64,000 nucleotides of DNA, taken from the NCBI GenBank assembly GCA_958298945.1, contig OY282606.1, positions 40,995,920-41,059,919 on the forward strand, written 5' to 3'. Within the stretch, counting starts at the first letter, position 1, and every line of letters starts with the position of its first letter. Both the position numbers and the translations under genes were made by a program. The notes under the pieces are model-generated. The model had not been told where the DNA came from, did not search any database, and saw nothing but the letters and a program-made list of their open reading frames with translations. The stretch comes from Atherix ibis (Eukaryota > Arthropoda > Insecta > Diptera > Athericidae). Of the stretch, positions 46,320 through 57,235 are shown piece by piece.

Positions 46320-46860
46320 CAATGACCTTATGGTGAACATTATTAGAGAGCTCAAATTTTTTGTGGCACAAGGTATTTTGGGGGGGGGGGGGGTTATCTA
46401 ACAAGCTGCGAAAAATAAACACCGCTCAACAAAGGCCTTCAACATCGAAAACTGATGAAATTGTGGAGCAAGTGGGCTTTTGTAAGGTCATATAATCGAT
46501 TAATATTAAAGTTAATGGGTTTTTTTCGTCAGATCGAACTTTACACGCAGTTGGGTGCTCTACTTGATAGTGCTCTCGGTTACACGTCCATCGCCATCGA
46601 CAAAAAAAGAGGATTGTGGTCCACACCAACCTCCTATTCACCTGACCTTAGTCCATATACTTTTTGTATCTTCCCCAAAATATTAAAACACTCGAAAAAA
46701 TGTCACTTTCGTACTGTCGATAATATCTAAAGGAATATAGCCAAGAAGCTGAATGCGATTCTAGTTGAAGCCTTCCAGAACTTGTACGCCTCCAACGATA
46801 AATAGCTGCCCAAGACAACTACTTTGAAGCGCATAACTTTGATGGATAAAAATCAAATAA
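46320..46860 (+). pseudogene. Internally deleted mariner transposase
   Basis: The + strand joins an N-terminal linker block, RPSTSKTDEIVEQVGF (46437-46486), directly to the C-terminal end. That end reads TPTSYSPDLSPYTFCIFPKILKHSKKCHFRTVDNI and closes with AQDNYFEAHNFDG-like sequence near 46808-46840. The whole catalytic core with Asp1 and Asp2 is missing. Asp3 is mutated (PYTF for PCDF). A 14-base G run (46380-46393) lies in the 5' part. The RPSTSKTDE block is shared with the relic at 56.85 kb, so both belong to one subfamily. Confidence 0.78.
46380..46393 (+). repeat. 14-base G homopolymer
   Basis: Uninterrupted G run in an AT-rich setting, inside a mariner relic. Similar runs occur at 12378 (C10), 30597 (G12), 57024 (C10) and 63240 (C18). 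Confidence 0.9.
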
Positions 46861-47284
46861 AATATTTTCCAAAAAACAACGTTAGTATTCCTAAAATATA
46901 CCAACTGCGTTATACCTAAATTTTCTTTGAACATTCCGTTCCGAACGTGGGGACTATAGTGTGCTCATGCCTACAGTGTATGTTTTAGTTATTAAAATAT
47001 TAAAATTTATGTTATGATTTTTTTTATCTGCGCTGAGCAGATGATCGGTTCGTTCAGAAACAAGGGCAGCAATTATGTCCATGTGGGGTTGTTGCCTTTG
47101 ACCAATATGTAGGTGTGTTTATCCACGATTAGTATTTTTCCCCGAAAGCTAGTATTGATATTTCTGTGTCCCTGATATCCCCGATATTCCCGCATTTTTT
47201 TTTCAAGGACAAGATAACTGAATAAAGAAATTAAAGTAGAATAGAAAGTAAAGAGGTTTTTGTGAATTGGCGTTAGAAAATGCC
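46861..47284. other. Spacer, nothing recognised
   Basis: The first 100 bases may be the 3' UTR of the mariner relic. No terminal repeat found. Confidence 0.5.
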
Positions 47285-47345
47285 TCTGTGGGATTCGAAA
47301 CCGTCCAATACGCTAAAGACTATGCAACCGGGCCTATCAGCAGGG
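47285..47345 (-). repeat. Degenerate tRNA-like SINE head
   Basis: On the minus strand TTAGCGTATTGGA (A-box-like, about 47316-47304) is followed closely by TTTCGAATCCC (B-box-like, 47300-47290). The A-B distance is much shorter than in a tRNA, so the middle appears deleted. The A box resembles that of the copy at 31.25 kb (TTAGCGCACTGGA). Probably the same SINE family. Confidence 0.45.
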
Positions 47346-47441
47346 TTATATACAATTCGAATATATTATGATCACAAAGGCTTTTTGGAAATTTGAAGAT
47401 ATTGACTGTAAACAGACGTGAACTTCATAACAGGATAAATA

Positions 47442-48401
47442 CGAGGTCTGTTCAAAAAGTATCGCGAATTTTGAATTTCCGCGGGTTACGTATATTCGAT
47501 TTTCGATTTTTTTGTGGCGTTATGTTGGTACTAATATCTCTCACTTATGCCGAAAAGTTCGGAAATTTTGAATGTTTAGTTAATTTTTGACAGCTGCTTT
47601 GTTTGCACGTGTTTTGGCTCGTCTTCGATTTTTGTCCATTCCAAAAATTGGATCAAAGAATCTGCAACAGACGAATTGATGAAGAGCAGAAAATAGTATT
47701 GTCCAATCGTCGAATCACCGTTAGAGAAGTTGCTGAGGACTTAAACATATCGATTGGCTCGTGCCATTCGATTTTAACCAATGATTTGGGCGTGACACGG
47801 GATTTTTACCAATGATTTGGGCGTGAGAAAATTGCTCAATTTCGAACAAAAACAGCATCGCATTAATATTGCTAAGGAGCTGTTGGACTCTGTCCGCGAC
47901 GATCCAAATTTGCTCCAGCGGGTCATAACTGGTGACGAATCATGTGTTTATGGTTATCACTAGGAAAACAAAGCTCAATCATCCCAATGGAAGCTGCCGC
48001 ACAAACCAATACCGAAAAAAGCGAGCCAAGTTCGATCGAATGTGAAGGTTTTGCTTACAGTTTTCTTCGATTGCAAGTGCGTGGTGTATCATGAGTTCTT
48101 GCCACAGGGTAGAACGGTCAATAAGGAATATTACCTGTAAGTTATGCGCAAGTTGCGTGAAGCAATCCGTCAGAAACGCCCGGACTTGTGGAAGAACACA
48201 CATTGACTTTTGCACCATGATAACGCCCCTGCTCACGCATCGTTGCCAAAAACAACAGACTAATAATGCCGCAGCTACCGTATTACCCAGATCTGGCCCC
48301 CTGTGACTTTTTCTTGTTCCCGAATCTAAAGAGCCCCATAAAAGAACGACGCTACGCTACGATTGAGGAGATAAAGACGGCATCTTTTTGAGTAGACCTC
48401 G
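47442..48401 (+). mobile_element. Internally deleted mariner with both ends and TA flanks
   Basis: 960 bp between TA dinucleotides (47440-47441, 48402-48403). The left end starts CGAGGTCTGTTCAAAAAG. The right end read inward starts CGAGGTCTACTCAAAAAG, giving about 20 bp of inverted repeat. The element lacks the first HTH and the last part of the gene plus 3' UTR, so the right TIR follows the truncated coding region almost directly. Confidence 0.88.
47625..48392 (+). pseudogene. Mariner transposase lacking both gene ends
   Basis: Readable blocks are RRITVREVAEDLNISIGSCHSIL (HTH2), then KHRINIAKELLDS-type sequence, DPNLLQRVITGDESC (Asp1), QSSQWKLPHKPIPKKA and SNVKVLLTVFFDCK. They continue with HEFLPQGRTVNKEYYL, REAIRQKRPDLWKN, LLHHDNAPAHA (Asp2), then YYPDLAPCDFFLFPNLK (Asp3) and RRYATIEEIKTAS. 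All three catalytic aspartates are present but spread over several frames. A 19-base sequence (ACCAATGATTTGGGCGTGA) is repeated at 47777-47795 and 47808-47826. The coding sequence stops where the right TIR begins, so the C-terminal tail is lost. Confidence 0.88.
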
Positions 48402-48403
48402 TA

Positions 48404-51400
48404 TAGGATTATAGCTTTGATTCTAAGTAGTTAAAAATATTTACGATGGAGAGACATTGGAAATTAAAAGTTCATTTTCTAATTTTTGATATTTTCATGT
48501 GGTGTAAAATATTGTCATTGTGTGTATTTGTCAAATTTATATTATCATCTTTCCATATAGTATACTTTAGTTAGTTATATACAACTAGAAGTTTTATGGT
48601 GATTTATCTTAAGCACCGTAATTAAGACTTCTTAAAACGCCGAGTATTTAATTTTTTTTTGAGGGCGTGTATCTTACGATAAGTTGAATTTATTACTCTA
48701 GTGATGCAGACGGAAAATACCCTAAATTGACATCAACTATATATCGAAATTTTTGATTGATTAGGATACAAAAAGAATATTTAGAATAAGAATCTAATCA
48801 AAGAAGATATTTTGAAAATATGATAAAAAGTCTTAAATATATCATAATATCTAGAATTGATTTATTGTATCTTTCACTTTAGTTAAATTTGGACTACATA
48901 AATACATAATATCAGTTATGTATACACAATATAATTATTAGAATAGGCAAAAGCAAATTAAATGATATAAAATGAAATAAAATTCCTTAACAAGAACTCT
49001 CCTTTTTAAGACCGAATCTAATAAAATTGCGTGCATTTCTATTTAATCTGGTATTAATTATTGAAACTTTCTTTTAAGTTAAGATACCATAGCATAAGTA
49101 TCTTGTATTATTAAGCATAAGTTCATGTGGGGTGTGTTTGTAAAAGTACTAATTCTTTTTTCATTTTTATTTAATATACTCAAAATAGTATAATTAGTAT
49201 TGTATAAAAGTACAAGTAAGCGTAGGCCATACGTACGTGATTGCACGTACACCAATTAAAAATGAAAAAATAAATTTTCTAACAAAATCCCTTAGGAATT
49301 TCTTAAGCCATTTTCATTTTCTTAATAATTTCTACAAATCGTATGAATAGAACGTAATATTTAATGAATTTTCACTTTAATTGGTATAAAATTGCAATTT
49401 TTCAAATTTTTTATATTAACATAAGATGAAGTGTTTATTATATTTTTGTCAATTTTTTCCTTAAATATTTACAAAAATTAATGCCAATATATTTTTAAGT
49501 ATATTAAATCAATGAGAATTTTAGAGTATGTTTTGACTTTTGACGTTTAAAAAGACTACTTTTTATACGAATTTTTGAAACTCCATTTATTATTCTAGTA
49601 TATAAATTGTACATTTTTCTTAGTTTCAATTATTTTCATATGCATGGGTTTTCTTACATCAATAGAAATTCTTTTTATTTTAATTTTTCCATTTTGCTAG
49701 CAACCATGAAATATCATTAGTAATGGAGGAAAAATTATTTCACTTCAAGCATTTTCTCGAAAATCGGTTAACGTGCATTAGTCCTGCGATTATTTGTTAA
49801 AGTTGTTAAAGGGTCCACAGATAAACCACATAAATAACTACAAACGCGGGTGCACGTTAGTAAGAAGAAAGCGAATACAAAATAAGGGCACAAGTTGATG
49901 CGAATATCTGTAGGTTTGTAGGTTTATAGTTTATATATGATTTTCATGAAAATTAGAACCCTTTCTGCTATGAGAATCTGATAAAAATACAGAAGGCACT
50001 GTCTGGCAGGCGAACAGACGCACTGAAAAATCCAAATAAACAACATCACACTTAAGGATTTGTGGAATTGTCGGGACTGCTATAATTTTCACCTTGTTAA
50101 GACTAAAAAGACTAGTACAATTAAGGAGAGAATCTATTATAGTTAAAATATTTAACAAAATAATCTGTTTTTCATTTTGAATTTTTCTACCTAGTATCCA
50201 GTTTTAATACGCATTACCCTCTGGCAAGTAAGGATAAATGTACATCATTAAAAATGCCTTACGGTAAGGATTTTTACTTGTTAACCTATTTCTTTTAATA
50301 TAACACATTTTACCTCCTTACTTACCCTCTTTCTAAATGAATCTTTTAATATTTATAATAAATAAAATGTAAGTATTTAATTTAAATGAAATGGAATATT
50401 TGTAAAGTGTTCCTTTTTCTTAATTTAAAAAAATTTTAAGAATTTTTTCATTAATTTAAACTATTTTAATATATTTGATCAAAAAAAAAAATTCGTATTA
50501 TTTTAATTAAAAAAGTTTATTTTCATATATATATGTGTGTGAGTGGTTTCCTTGTCATTATAAAATATTTAAATGCTTGAAAAGTTATTTATTTATTTGC
50601 AACAATTTGAAATATTGCTAGTAACAAATTGAGAAATTGGTAACCAGTAATTGTGTCCTCTTTTTAAAAGCAACCACTTTCGAGATATCATTTTTCCTAA
50701 TTAAAACAAAAATATTTTTTTTCCTTCTAATCTAAATTTCATAGCATTTAGAAAGTAAATATCTTTTCTTGTTAAATATTATATAAAATTCAACTTCTAT
50801 AAATTTGTTGAAAAAATTTCCGTAGAAGCTTTTTTAAAGCATATTTAAAAGTTGATAGTTTTTGTACTTTTTTAATTCTAATATTTTTAATTAGATATGG
50901 CTCTTTTTTTTCACAAATATATAATACTGAAAATAAATGTTTATATTTTTAACCACCAGAAATTTCACAATATAACAAATAGTTTTTAGTACAGAATTCA
51001 TGTAATGTTGGTAAAAATTACTACTTGGAAATTTATTTATATTCAAATAGTGACGATAACATTTTCCTTTCCATTTTCATAATGAGGGTGGATTTTTTAT
51101 ATTTAAATCACGTTATTTTATATCATATTTAAGAGAAAAATATGCAGTTATATTTTTTTATAAATTAAAATATTTTACATAAAAATAAGTACGAAATTTA
51201 ATATCTTTTCCATTAATTATGATTGAATATTTTGAACAGGTTCTGTGAGTTATGGTTAAATATTAGACTGACATTTTAGTTGTATAATTAAAAAAATTGT
51301 ATAAAAGATTACATAATAAAAATTAAGATAATCTCTTTTTATTATTGTATATTCTCTATCTAGAACTAAAAATATATTGCAACAAATAGATTTACGTAAC

Positions 51401-51585
51401 AAAACAAATTTACAATATCGTCAAGCAATAAATCAATAACGTAAACACCCATCGGCGTTTTTCGTCTTAACGATAGTTAAAATGAGTATTTTCAGGTTCT
51501 TTTACGAGTGAGCAGAACAATCATTTAGATCACGATGGAATATATTAATATGAACATAAAAAATGGTATCAAAAATTTTACGGAG
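48404..51585. other. AT-rich sequence, nothing recognised
   Basis: A minus frame at 49931-50158 (75 codons) includes KVKIIAVPTIP, faintly like a LINE RT 'WKxAxIIxIPKP' block; not called. A TATATGTGTGTG simple repeat lies at about 50526-50541. Confidence 0.5.
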
Positions 51586-51589
51586 CATT

Positions 51590-52265
51590 TTGGATTGTTA
51601 GGACTGGTTGCGATAGGAATCAGATGACAAGAGTTCAACAATTTTATAAATCCAAGCAGGTTCTATTATTGCTTTCTATATTAAAAATTAACTCTATAAT
51701 ATCTATCTTTAAAGAGATCAGTAGTTTTTGGTCAAAAGTGAAAGTCATGTGAGCACTTTTTTACTCATTTACATTCACTCTTCATCTCGTTAGCTAGAAT
51801 CTGTGATTGCGGGATGTGGTATTATAAATTATTAGAAGCTTTTTACCTATATAAATACGACTGTACTCCAGGCAATGATAGTCAGAATCAGATGAGATAT
51901 TATGGGTATAAAAATAGGACCAACGATACTACCTTGTGAGACTCTAGTTGATATAGGTTATATTTCTGAGTATTGTGTATTAATTGCTTATTTGAAAATG
52001 CCTTTTGGAGATAAATAAAACTATAATAATATAGTTTTAAAAGGAAAAAGAGTACTGAGTTTCGACAAAGACCATAAAATAAAAATATATTGACCATATA
52101 TTTTACTATATCTAAAAAAAATTCCTGGACAATGCTCTTTTCTTACAAGAGAGTATCCATTGTAACCAAGAATGCGATGGCATTGCTGGATTGTGCAGTG
52201 TTCAGATCTGAAGTAATATTGATACTCAGTAATTTTTCATAATTTTTTTTAAAAGTTCTTTTAGG
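51590..52265 (-). pseudogene. Jockey-like LINE RT fragment
   Basis: Minus strand from about 52245: YYFRSEHCTIQQCHRIL (usual 'FGFRxxHSTxxQxxRI'), EHCPGIFFRYSKIYGQYIF (degenerate motif A 'FLDVxKAFDxVWH', catalytic Asp replaced by Arg), YLQKAFSNKQL, STRVSQGSIVGPIF (motif B). KSAHMTFTFDQK follows near 51760. YADD is not readable. KSAHMTFT here and NRKSAHITFT at 22.4 kb show that these are the same LINE family. Confidence 0.78.
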
Positions 52266-53234
52266 AGCTGATATTGGATAGTTAACTTCTTATTGAAAGG
52301 ACGAAAAAAAACCTTTGTTTATTTATAAAGAGTGTAAAATTTTTGTGAGAAATTGGTAACATAAGCTCGTTTTTTATTTAATGAGCCACTTATTCATCCT
52401 TTACATAGTCATTTCGAGTCTATCTATAACTTAAGAAATATTGTCATTAAATAAAATTGCATAATCTTTATTCCGTTCGTTATGGTAATTTTTAATTTTT
52501 ATATTCAGCTCTCATTATAACTAGGTAAAAAATAAAAAAATACTATTAAATTTTAGATATTTTTTAAATTTGCTCGTATATTTTTTATGACTGAAAACTT
52601 ATGAAATATCTTTTAGGCATACATAAAAATTGCACTTGATTAATTTTTAATAATACATTAATCTGTACTGACAGAAATACAAAGCACTCTTAAAAAAGAA
52701 ACTTTTGCAAATGTTTCTAAAATATTATGTATGCATAATAATTAACTACTTTTAAATCTTATAATTAATTATATATAATAAATTTGAAATTATCAACCAA
52801 TTGAAAACACTATAAATTAATTAATTATATCATAATCTTATGATATATTTTGATCTGATAAATACTTAAACTTATGTAAAATATATCCTTAATTTATGAA
52901 TAAACAGATGTGCATAAAAGCATGTTAATTATGGGATTTATTTTTACTCAAGATGCTGTTATATAATTAATACTTATAAATAAAACAATTGTATTTCTAT
53001 TATTTTAAATAAAGTTTATTTGAATAATTATTATTACTTATAAATGAATATGAAGACTTTTTTAATATATTCCCTAAGGAATTGTGAGTATTTCCTTTGA
53101 AAAACACTTTTTTGTGTTTAATATTATCTTGTATGATTGTATCTTGTAGCTGAACCCATAAGACTTCTGTGGTTATGTCATATTTTCTAAAATGTCTGCT
53201 TGTGCTTTATTTTGAATATAGTCTCTAAATAATT
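52266..53234. other. AT-rich sequence, nothing recognised
   Basis: No domain match on either strand. Confidence 0.55.
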
Positions 53235-53239
53235 TTGCC

Positions 53240-53650
53240 CCATATTTTGTATTTTTATAAAATCCCATTAATCCCAACCAAGTATTCTATCCGTAGAGAA
53301 GCAAGCTCAAACCACAATCGAGACACATCCATGCTTGACGGTTGGCACCAGAGCTTCTATTCTTTTACTAGGATAACCAACCCTATAACTTTGACGCACG
53401 CATATTCTTCTTTTGGACCCAAGGAGCTGAAACTTTGACTCATCCGTTCAAAGTACATTTATACAGTCCTCAGCAGTCAAGTTTTGATTTAATAAAACCA
53501 AATTTATTATTTTTTTTAATTTTAAGGCCACAGTAATGGTTTTTTGCTGCCATACGTTCCGAAATAATGTTGTTAGAGATACTGTTGTCACACAGCTTTT
53601 ATTTAATTCAGAGCAAATTTGATATTCTGTAAGTCTTTGATGCCTTTTTT
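53240..53650 (-). pseudogene. Tc1-like transposase fragment
   Basis: Minus strand: VSLTTLFRNVW (second HTH region), a linker, then TDESKFQLLGSKEEYACV (usual 'WTDESKFxLFGSxxxxYVRR', first catalytic Asp present), VKVIG, and VPTVKHGCVSIVV (usual 'VPTVKHGGGSVMVWGCF'). These are Tc1-family (DD34E) blocks, distinct from mariner. The second and third catalytic acids and both ends are missing. One stop precedes TDES and a frameshift follows. Confidence 0.78.
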
Positions 53651-53885
53651 TTGTTACTCAAATTAATCGATTCTTCCTTAAACTAGTGATTTTAAGCTTA
53701 CCAGACCATGGTAAACTCTAATTAATTCCAATCCATAACTTTATGAGCGGAAAAAATATTTTATAATTTATTATAAATCTTACGGAATAATATATCTTTT
53801 TGATTTAATAAGATTTAACTAAAGGTTTCTAGGGAATATGTTGCTGTCAAGGTACGCGATGACCTTTGGCCGGAGTATAGATTAA
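53651..53885. other. Spacer between two transposon relics
   Basis: AT-rich; part may be Tc1 N-terminal debris, not alignable. Confidence 0.4.
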
Positions 53886-53889
53886 AATG

Positions 53890-54330
53890 TTTATATCTAA
53901 TATTTGAACACAGCAACTTTTTATAAATTGTTTGGGTTTATGATTCCATCAGTATAGAAATTCTGTCCTTTCTTGTTGAAAAATTGAATAAAATTGTGCC
54001 CACAGGCCACTCTTGAAGCCAGATTGGTCTTATTTACGGAGTTCTGCAGAGATCGAAACAGATCTGGTTTTCTCTTAATAGAAAGGTATAATCTATCAAG
54101 CTGCTCACAGCACAGCAACGAGTTAACAGTTTGGCCGAACAGTAGCAGTTTATAATGAACGATTCCCTTGCAGCCCTACCATACATGCAGCACTTTTCAT
54201 TGCAAGTTATGAATCACTTTAGAAATAGCTCGATTTCATTGCGCTCCAACAGCATATAACACATGTTAAGTGGGTTTATTTTGTTTGTCAGACTTTCTCA
54301 TAATGCACTTAAACATCGAGTGTGTTTTTT
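53890..54330 (-). pseudogene. Mariner transposase relic, cecropia-like, internally deleted
   Basis: Minus strand: RNEIELFLK-FITCNEKC (usual 'RNxNEPFLxRIITGDEKW', Asp1 replaced by Asn), then CCEQLDRLYLSIKRK (usual 'VYCQQLDRLxxAIxxKRP'). The frame then jumps straight to DLFRSLQNSVNKTNLASRVA, QFFNKKGQNFYTDGI (usual 'HLFRSLQNSLxGxxFxxxEA...QFFxxKDxxFYxxGIMKLP'). The stretch with Asp2 and Asp3 between KRP and LFRSLQ is deleted without breaking the frame. The wording of these blocks is like the Hsmar1/cecropia mariner subfamily. The 65-codon open frame at 54118-53921 is the fused product of that deletion. Confidence 0.78.
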
Positions 54331-56080
54331 TTACCCTTCCATTTGTGAACTTGAATAACTTTTGACAGACTACATCAATTTCAATAAAACACAAACTTGT
54401 AAGTGTCACCTTTCAAACTGAGTAATTTGATTTTAACTCCATTGTTTTTCTTAATATAATTTATTAATTTTTAATTTCAAATATTTGTAAGTATTCCAAA
54501 AAAACCTAAGTACTTATAATTATAAATTTAGAAAAAAAGACATCAGCAAACGTTCATTTTTATTTCTGTAGTTTATAAGAAATTATAAAAATTGAACTTT
54601 ACTTAAATCAGTTGAACTCAAATAGATACTTTCTAAAATACTATAGACAAAAACTTTCTTAATTAAAAAAAAACATTTTTCTGCACAGAAAAAAATTCAA
54701 CAGAAAAAAATTTTAGTCGATTTCCGCACAATATAATAATTATTTTCTAATTAATTTCAAAAGTGAATGTATTTTTTTTTAAATTTTATAAACTGAAGTC
54801 TGGTAAAAATCAAATAATACGAAATTGATTACAGATCAAGGTTATTTATTTATCTTATTCGAATACTCGTAGTAGAGGAAATAATTCACTTATTCAAGAA
54901 AAGTACTTTTGATTACAATAACGAAATATAAAGCCATTAATAAACAATCAACTTCTTATAGATGCTCGTACACGTTCGTAAGATCCTTTCACATGGATTG
55001 AGTTTTCTTATGTTCATTAGTAGTCACTCTAATCTCAAAATTTTCAATAAAATTTTTTCGAAAGCTTTACTTACCAGCTAAACTCATTGAATTTCTTAAT
55101 ACTTTTTCATGCTTTCAATTGTCAATTTTATTTATTGCTCACCTGAAAAGATAAATAAGAGTTTAAATTAGTTATTGCATATATAATTGTATGATATCAA
55201 AATTTACGAACATATTTTTATAGTTCATTTACAATCCATTGTGATATGGTATTCGGGAAAAAAATATGTAATCATGTTATCAATTTTTTATTAGAAAAAA
55301 AAATACAGTTTCATTTGAAAAGATACATAGATACAAGAAATGATAAATAATATAAAAATATTATTTTTTTGCAGATAAATATACGTTTAAGAAATTTTAA
55401 TAAAATGTACAAAATTTGAGCTTGAAAATCAATTGAATAATAAAAATATTTACCAATGATTTACAATATTTAGCACAAAAAATAATTTGATTTCACATTG
55501 ACATTAATATTATGTACAAAAAAATAAAACCTTCTGAACGGCTTTAACAACAATTCTCATAATTAAAGAATTACAGTTTGGCTTACAATTTTTTCATACA
55601 AATACAAAATCAGAAATTTATTTGAAATAAACTTTAATTATGTAATTTAATGTTAACACATATTTCTTATTAATAAAATTTATCCACGAGTGAATCAGAT
55701 ATTATAATAGATAATAATAAAAAAAAATCTGTTGATTGAAAATTCGATGGTTTTCCATTTATATCTTTTTAAGCTTACTGTTATTTAGATCTTTTTAAGA
55801 ATATTCCTCGAAGTTTATTAATTTAATTAAACAATTCAATTTTTCTTTCAGCTCTAACATTTTCTGTGTTAATTTTTTAGAAACCTGTTATTAAAATATG
55901 ATTTTATGCTACACAAATTTTTATATTAATAACGTTTAAAAATGTGTCATAACTACATAGAATAATCTTTTACTATAAATAAGCCGACGCGTCAAAGTAA
56001 CTTTTTATTTTCGACATCATTTTATTGATTTAATAATTAATTATTATATAATATCTAGATAACAGCTAGTACTTTTTATA
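54331..56080. other. AT-rich sequence, nothing recognised
   Basis: No domain match; long A/T runs. Confidence 0.55.
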
Positions 56081-56084
56081 AAGA

Positions 56085-56490
56085 GGAACACTCCTTATAA
56101 AAGCTCAGAAACATAAGAAAAAGTATTGAACTGGCGTCACTAAGAATGATCTGGCAACGATGCGAACTTGCTTTTTACGTAGCTTGCACATAAGACCATG
56201 ATAGATATACTCGACCCTAAAAGTAAAGTCGTGTCTGGTATTGCGTTATAAAAAATAGAACAGCGAAATTTGGAGAAACCATGTGCCATAATATCGGTGA
56301 ATCTCCGAGCTTGACTTACGAAAAGTTGCAAAAAGCGTACGAGGTTTTATTAGGTAATAAAACATTTGTAGAGTGTCAAGCAGCAGTGGCAAACGAACCT
56401 CACTCAGAGAGGTTTTCAATTGAAAAAACTGAGATCAAAACATGGGTTAACATCTTCTTCTGAGATCAAACCATCGGTAAACATAGAATC
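56085..56490 (+). pseudogene. Mariner 5' end, first of two copies
   Basis: A 5' UTR-like block (ATGATCTGGCAAC...TTTTTACGTAG-TTGCACA) is followed by NLEKPCAI, then SPSLTYEKLQKAYEVLLGNK and VECQAAVANEPHSERFSIEKTE. This corresponds to the mariner HTH1 ('NLEQRxAIKFCxKLGxSAxETYEKLQxAYGxxxLSRAQ') and the following linker. It stops there. An imperfect 25-bp duplication (TGAGATCAAA-CAT) lies at 56429-56453 and 56460-56484. The next copy of the same 5' region begins about 30 bases on. Confidence 0.65.
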
Positions 56491-56509
56491 TGTTGAGTAG
56501 TGAATTTAA

Positions 56510-57235
56510 TTTGTGAATGGTATCACTAGAAGTGATCTGGCAACACTGCGGACTACCGCCTTACATAGTTTGCACGGTAGTTCCTCCTAGATGTGCAGTA
56601 GAAGTTTCAATCTCCTCCGATAACAAACCCCACCTAATAGAGTGTCATAAGTAAAATTGCCTATCGCAAAATAAAACAAGGAAATTTAGAGCAATGATTT
56701 GCCATCAAATTTTCGTGAATCGAAAGCTTATGAAAAGTTTTAAATGATCCTATGGGAAACGTTGATTATCAAAAGAATAAGTTTTTCGGGGGCCTAAGCA
56801 CTTCTGGATACCCAGTAGCAGTGGAAGACGTGTCTCTCTCAAAATACCCTTCAACATCGAAAACTGATGAAAATGTGGAGCGAGTGAGGCTTCTTTTGAG
56901 GGCAGTGACCGTCGACGAACAGGCGCATGGAATCTCCATAACGATAATAACCCTTATAACACGGCTATCTTCATCTAAGATTTTTTGTTGCTAAAATGGA
57001 TCTCTGTAGTTTTTCAAACCAAACCCCCCCCCCTCTCCAGTCTATTTTAATTCATCAAAGTACGTGTGACTTTTTTCTGTTCTCCTAAATCAAAAACACT
57101 TGAAAGGACGTCATCTTGATAGTTTGTATATCATCCGATCGAATGTCATAGAGGAGCTGAAGCCACTCAACACTGCTTAAAGTAGTGGAAGCAACACCTT
57201 CTCGAGGTACGAGTATAATTGTCTAAAATATTTGA
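56510..57235 (+). pseudogene. Mariner relic, second copy, catalytic centre deleted
   Basis: It repeats the 5' UTR block (GTGATCTGGCAAC...TTACATAGTTTGCAC), then NLEQ-FAIKFS (HTH1) and KYPSTSKTDENVERVRLLLRA (linker). It then jumps to WNLHNDNNPYNTAIF (Asp2 block; the Asp of HNDN is present), a 10-base C run (57024-57033), and SPVYFNSSKY, where 'SPDLSPCDFF' is expected. LKGRHLDSLYIIRSNVIEELKPL closes it. HTH2 and the Asp1 region are missing. It shares its linker block with the relic at 46.3 kb and its 5' UTR with 61.6 kb. Confidence 0.75.

Noticed and set aside
49931..50158. Minus frame with KVKIIAVPTIP, like an early RT block
   Set aside because: Only one short resemblance; the following residues do not fit 'SYRPISLL' well enough.
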